64,000 nucleotides of DNA from Clostridium oryzae. GTDB taxonomy: Bacteria > Bacillota > Clostridia > Clostridiales > Clostridiaceae. Both the position numbers and the translations under genes were made by a program. This document shows, in pieces, positions 62,201 to 64,000 of the stretch. Numbering within the stretch: position 1 is the stretch's first letter; every line of letters starts with the position of its first letter. The DNA is taken from the NCBI RefSeq assembly GCF_002029235.1, contig NZ_MZGV01000004.1, positions 62,001-126,000 on the forward strand, in the 5' to 3' direction. A model generated the notes under the pieces. It was not told where the DNA came from. It made no database searches and saw only the letters and a program-made list of their open reading frames with translations.

Positions 62201-62303
62201 ATAGTAAGGTACATTATTAGAAAAGTCAATAATATGAAATTAGTTTCATGTTATTGACTTTTAATTAAAATACTGCTAGTATGTGAATGTGAAATTAATT
62301 TCA
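62201..62303. promoter_or_regulatory. Divergent TetR/MFS promoters with two palindromic operators
   Basis: Operator 1 ATGAAATTAGTTTCAT (62234-62249) and operator 2 TGAAATTAATTTCA (62290-62303, perfect) are 55 bases apart centre to centre. The plus promoter is TTGACT (62254-62259), 17 bases, TAGTAT (62277-62282). The minus promoter is TTGACT (62224-62229), 17 bases, TACTAT (62201-62206). Operator 1 lies between the two -35 boxes and operator 2 at the pump start point. Confidence 0.8.
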
Positions 62304-62332
62304 TATTTATGTATATTTTTTTGGAGGTCATT

Positions 62333-64000
62333 ATGAGAAAAAAAGAAAAAAATTTAGCATTTATCTCTCTGGCAATTTCCTGCTTTTTAACAGTATTAGA
62401 TTCCACCATAATAAATGTATCGCTTCCGACTATGGCAAAGTATTTCAACACAAGCATTACAGGGATATCTTGGGTAAGTACTGCTTATCTAATTCCATTT
62501 TGCGCACTATTAATCAACTTTTCGAAGATAGCAGATATATATGGCAGAAAAAAACTATTTTTAGCAGGTCTTATAGTTTTTGGTATGTCTTCAATCTGTT
62601 GTGGTATATCTACCACAATATATATGATAATATTTTTTAGGGTGCTTCAAGGTATTGGTGCCGCTATACTAGCACCATTAGCTATCCCTCTTGGAATAGA
62701 ACTATTTGGCAAAGATGCGATGGGTAAGCTTGCTATTATAGTAGGAATGGTTATCTCAATTTCAGCAGCATCAGGCCCTGTTATCGGTGGCGTATTAAAT
62801 GAGATATTTGGTTTTAAAGCTATTTTCTATGTAAATATACCTTTTATTTTGGTTTCATTAGTGCTTGGTAAAATGTATGTTAAAGAATGTTATGACAAGA
62901 CGATAGAGAAAAAAGTAGATATGATAGGTTCATTGCTTTTAGCTTATGGTATAGGTGCACTTACGTTTCTGCTTGTTAAAGGTAATAGCTATGGGTGGAG
63001 CAGCAAGCTTATAATTACAATGATAATAACTTCTTTGTTATCAATACTAGGATTTTTAATTTATGAAAGTCGAATCAAAAATCCTATGATAGAATTTAAT
63101 CTATTTAAAATAAAAAGTTATACTGCATCAATAGCACTTATATCTGTTATCTTCTTTGCGTATATGCCAGTATCATACCTGATGAATTTTTACCTTGAAG
63201 ATCAGCTTGGCTACAGCACACTGAAATCAGGACTTATTCTTGGTATTGCAAGTGTAGTTTCCTTTCTCATGTCGCCAATATTTGCTATAATATCAAGGAA
63301 AGTTTCTGTAAGGCTAACTTCATTTTTAGCTGTTGTCTTTGTAAGCTTAGGAGATTTAACACTTACTTTTGTGAATAGTACCAATCATATAAGGATAATA
63401 TATGCTGCTTTTATAATTGCAGGATTAGGTATTGGAGCAACTACACCGCTGTATCAAAGTGCCTTTGAGGAAGTGCCCAAGGACAAAAACGGAGTGGCTT
63501 CAGGAATTCAAAATAGTATAAGGCAGGTAGCTGCCTGCATTGCTATCGCCTTAGTATCAACCTTAAGCACCCATTACAGCGGTATAGCTGTAGACAATGT
63601 AAAAAACAAGATAACTAATTACGTAAATCAGGATACTGTAATTGAGCAGAAAGTGAAGAATGTTATAAATTCGAAGATGAAAAACATGAAATCTGATGAA
63701 AAATCGGGTTTTTCAAGAAAGATAATTCATAATATGGTTGAAAAACAAGAAAGCAAGGTTCTAAAGGGTATTCCTCAAAATATGAGAACTGTTGTTAAAA
63801 TTAAGTTTAAAAAACAGGAAAAAGAAATTTACAAAGTTATAGATAAAGCACGTAAAGTTAGAACAGATGAAATCAATAAGGTGTACAGTAAATGCTTTTT
63901 AATTGTCGGTATTATCGACCTTCTAGGATTGATTGCAGTACCTTTTAATAAGGTTAGACGAAGAAAAATAGAAGAAGATGCATTAAAAACGGCTATGTAG
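62333..64000 (+). CDS. DHA2-family MFS multidrug transporter (EmrB/QacA type)
   Basis: 555 aa from the ATG at 62333 after GGAGGT; the TAG ends exactly at the window edge. Fourteen membrane helices are expected. Motif D1 LDSTIINVSLPTMAKYF, motif A ADIYGRKKLFLAGL and motif C SISAASGPVIGGVL are present. Before the last helix there is a long charged segment (about 425-525; KVKNVINSKMKNMKSDEKSG, then EKQESKVL), larger than usual. It exports drugs by proton antiport and is controlled by the divergent TetR. Confidence 0.92.
   Translation: MRKKEKNLAFISLAISCFLTVLDSTIINVSLPTMAKYFNTSITGISWVSTAYLIPFCALLINFSKIADIYGRKKLFLAGLIVFGMSSICCGISTTIYMIIFFRVLQGIGAAILAPLAIPLGIELFGKDAMGKLAIIVGMVISISAASGPVIGGVLNEIFGFKAIFYVNIPFILVSLVLGKMYVKECYDKTIEKKVDMIGSLLLAYGIGALTFLLVKGNSYGWSSKLIITMIITSLLSILGFLIYESRIKNPMIEFNLFKIKSYTASIALISVIFFAYMPVSYLMNFYLEDQLGYSTLKSGLILGIASVVSFLMSPIFAIISRKVSVRLTSFLAVVFVSLGDLTLTFVNSTNHIRIIYAAFIIAGLGIGATTPLYQSAFEEVPKDKNGVASGIQNSIRQVAACIAIALVSTLSTHYSGIAVDNVKNKITNYVNQDTVIEQKVKNVINSKMKNMKSDEKSGFSRKIIHNMVEKQESKVLKGIPQNMRTVVKIKFKKQEKEIYKVIDKARKVRTDEINKVYSKCFLIVGIIDLLGLIAVPFNKVRRRKIEEDALKTAM

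Noticed and set aside
1..64000. CRISPR array, tRNA, rRNA, prophage or transposase
   Set aside because: No regularly spaced repeats, no cloverleaf-type sequence I could support, and no recombinase, capsid or transposase gene was seen.

Overview
The window looks like chromosomal DNA of a saccharolytic, spore-former-type Clostridium (Clostridiaceae). The base composition is very AT-rich, ribosome binding sites are strong AGGAGG/GGAGGT types, start codons include TTG, and sigma-A promoters are clear. The gene content fits: an AraR-type box beside a ribulokinase-like kinase, c-di-AMP and lysine riboswitches, FloA/NfeD, LytTR regulation, DUF1992, Rsm22 and CE2/GH113/GH43/GH31 enzymes. I saw no rRNA, tRNA, CRISPR, transposase or phage gene.

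Layout. 0-2 kb: two tandem GH43 arabinan hydrolases, the first cut by the window edge. 2-6 kb: a metallophosphoesterase, a cysteine-hydrolase remnant, and a double-MerR regulator with an ABC-2 drug/peptide exporter. 6-12 kb: pentose-type sugar use, with an AraK-like kinase and AraR-like boxes, a BNR-repeat gene remnant next to a DUF1992 gene, and an AraC regulator divergent from a YicI-type alpha-xylosidase. 12-19.6 kb: an ion, osmolyte and lysine block made of a ClC antiporter, a beta-lysine acetyltransferase (ablB) under a c-di-AMP riboswitch, a GGDEF protein with a ribbon-helix-helix tail, an amino-acid permease, and a lysine-riboswitch-controlled LysP-like permease. 19.7-24.3 kb: BioY under a BirA operator, DUF1284, a ThDP enzyme, a GAF-like protein and a GreA paralogue. 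24.3-29.6 kb: a DeoR regulator divergent from a HAD phosphatase (apparent AUU start) and glycerol-1-phosphate dehydrogenase, then SstT and a 2-hydroxyacid dehydrogenase. 29.7-33.2 kb: a minus-strand operon of histidine kinase, NfeD, FloA, a 56-aa basic protein and a LytTR response regulator; the kinase is broken by a one-base frameshift in a T6 tract. 33.4-43.8 kb: MATE pump, SNF2 helicase, pentapeptide protein, GNAT, Rsm22-like methyltransferase, two DUF2382 stress proteins, a methyltransferase and a hypothetical gene. 43.8-50 kb: a DUF554 remnant, then a LacI-controlled maltodextrin-type ABC importer with a GH13 enzyme. 50-60.4 kb: an oxidoreductase, an AraC regulator, a GH113 / ABC-exporter-type / CE2 operon that suggests acetylated mannan use, an HD-domain protein, a chemoreceptor and a second CE2 esterase. 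60.5-64 kb: a nucleotidyltransferase and a TetR-MFS efflux pair with duplicated palindromic operators.

How the genes work together. Much of the window is small sugar-use cassettes, each with its own regulator (AraR-like, two AraC, LacI, DeoR). Between them lie dispersed intergenic repeats of three kinds: a roughly 40-nt element carrying a TTATCCACA box, hairpins at convergent gene ends with a conserved loop, and a purine-rich element with a short hairpin. The observations most worth following are the c-di-AMP/lysine/ClC block with look-alike promoters, the two-component system wrapped around nfeD-floA, and the repeat families.
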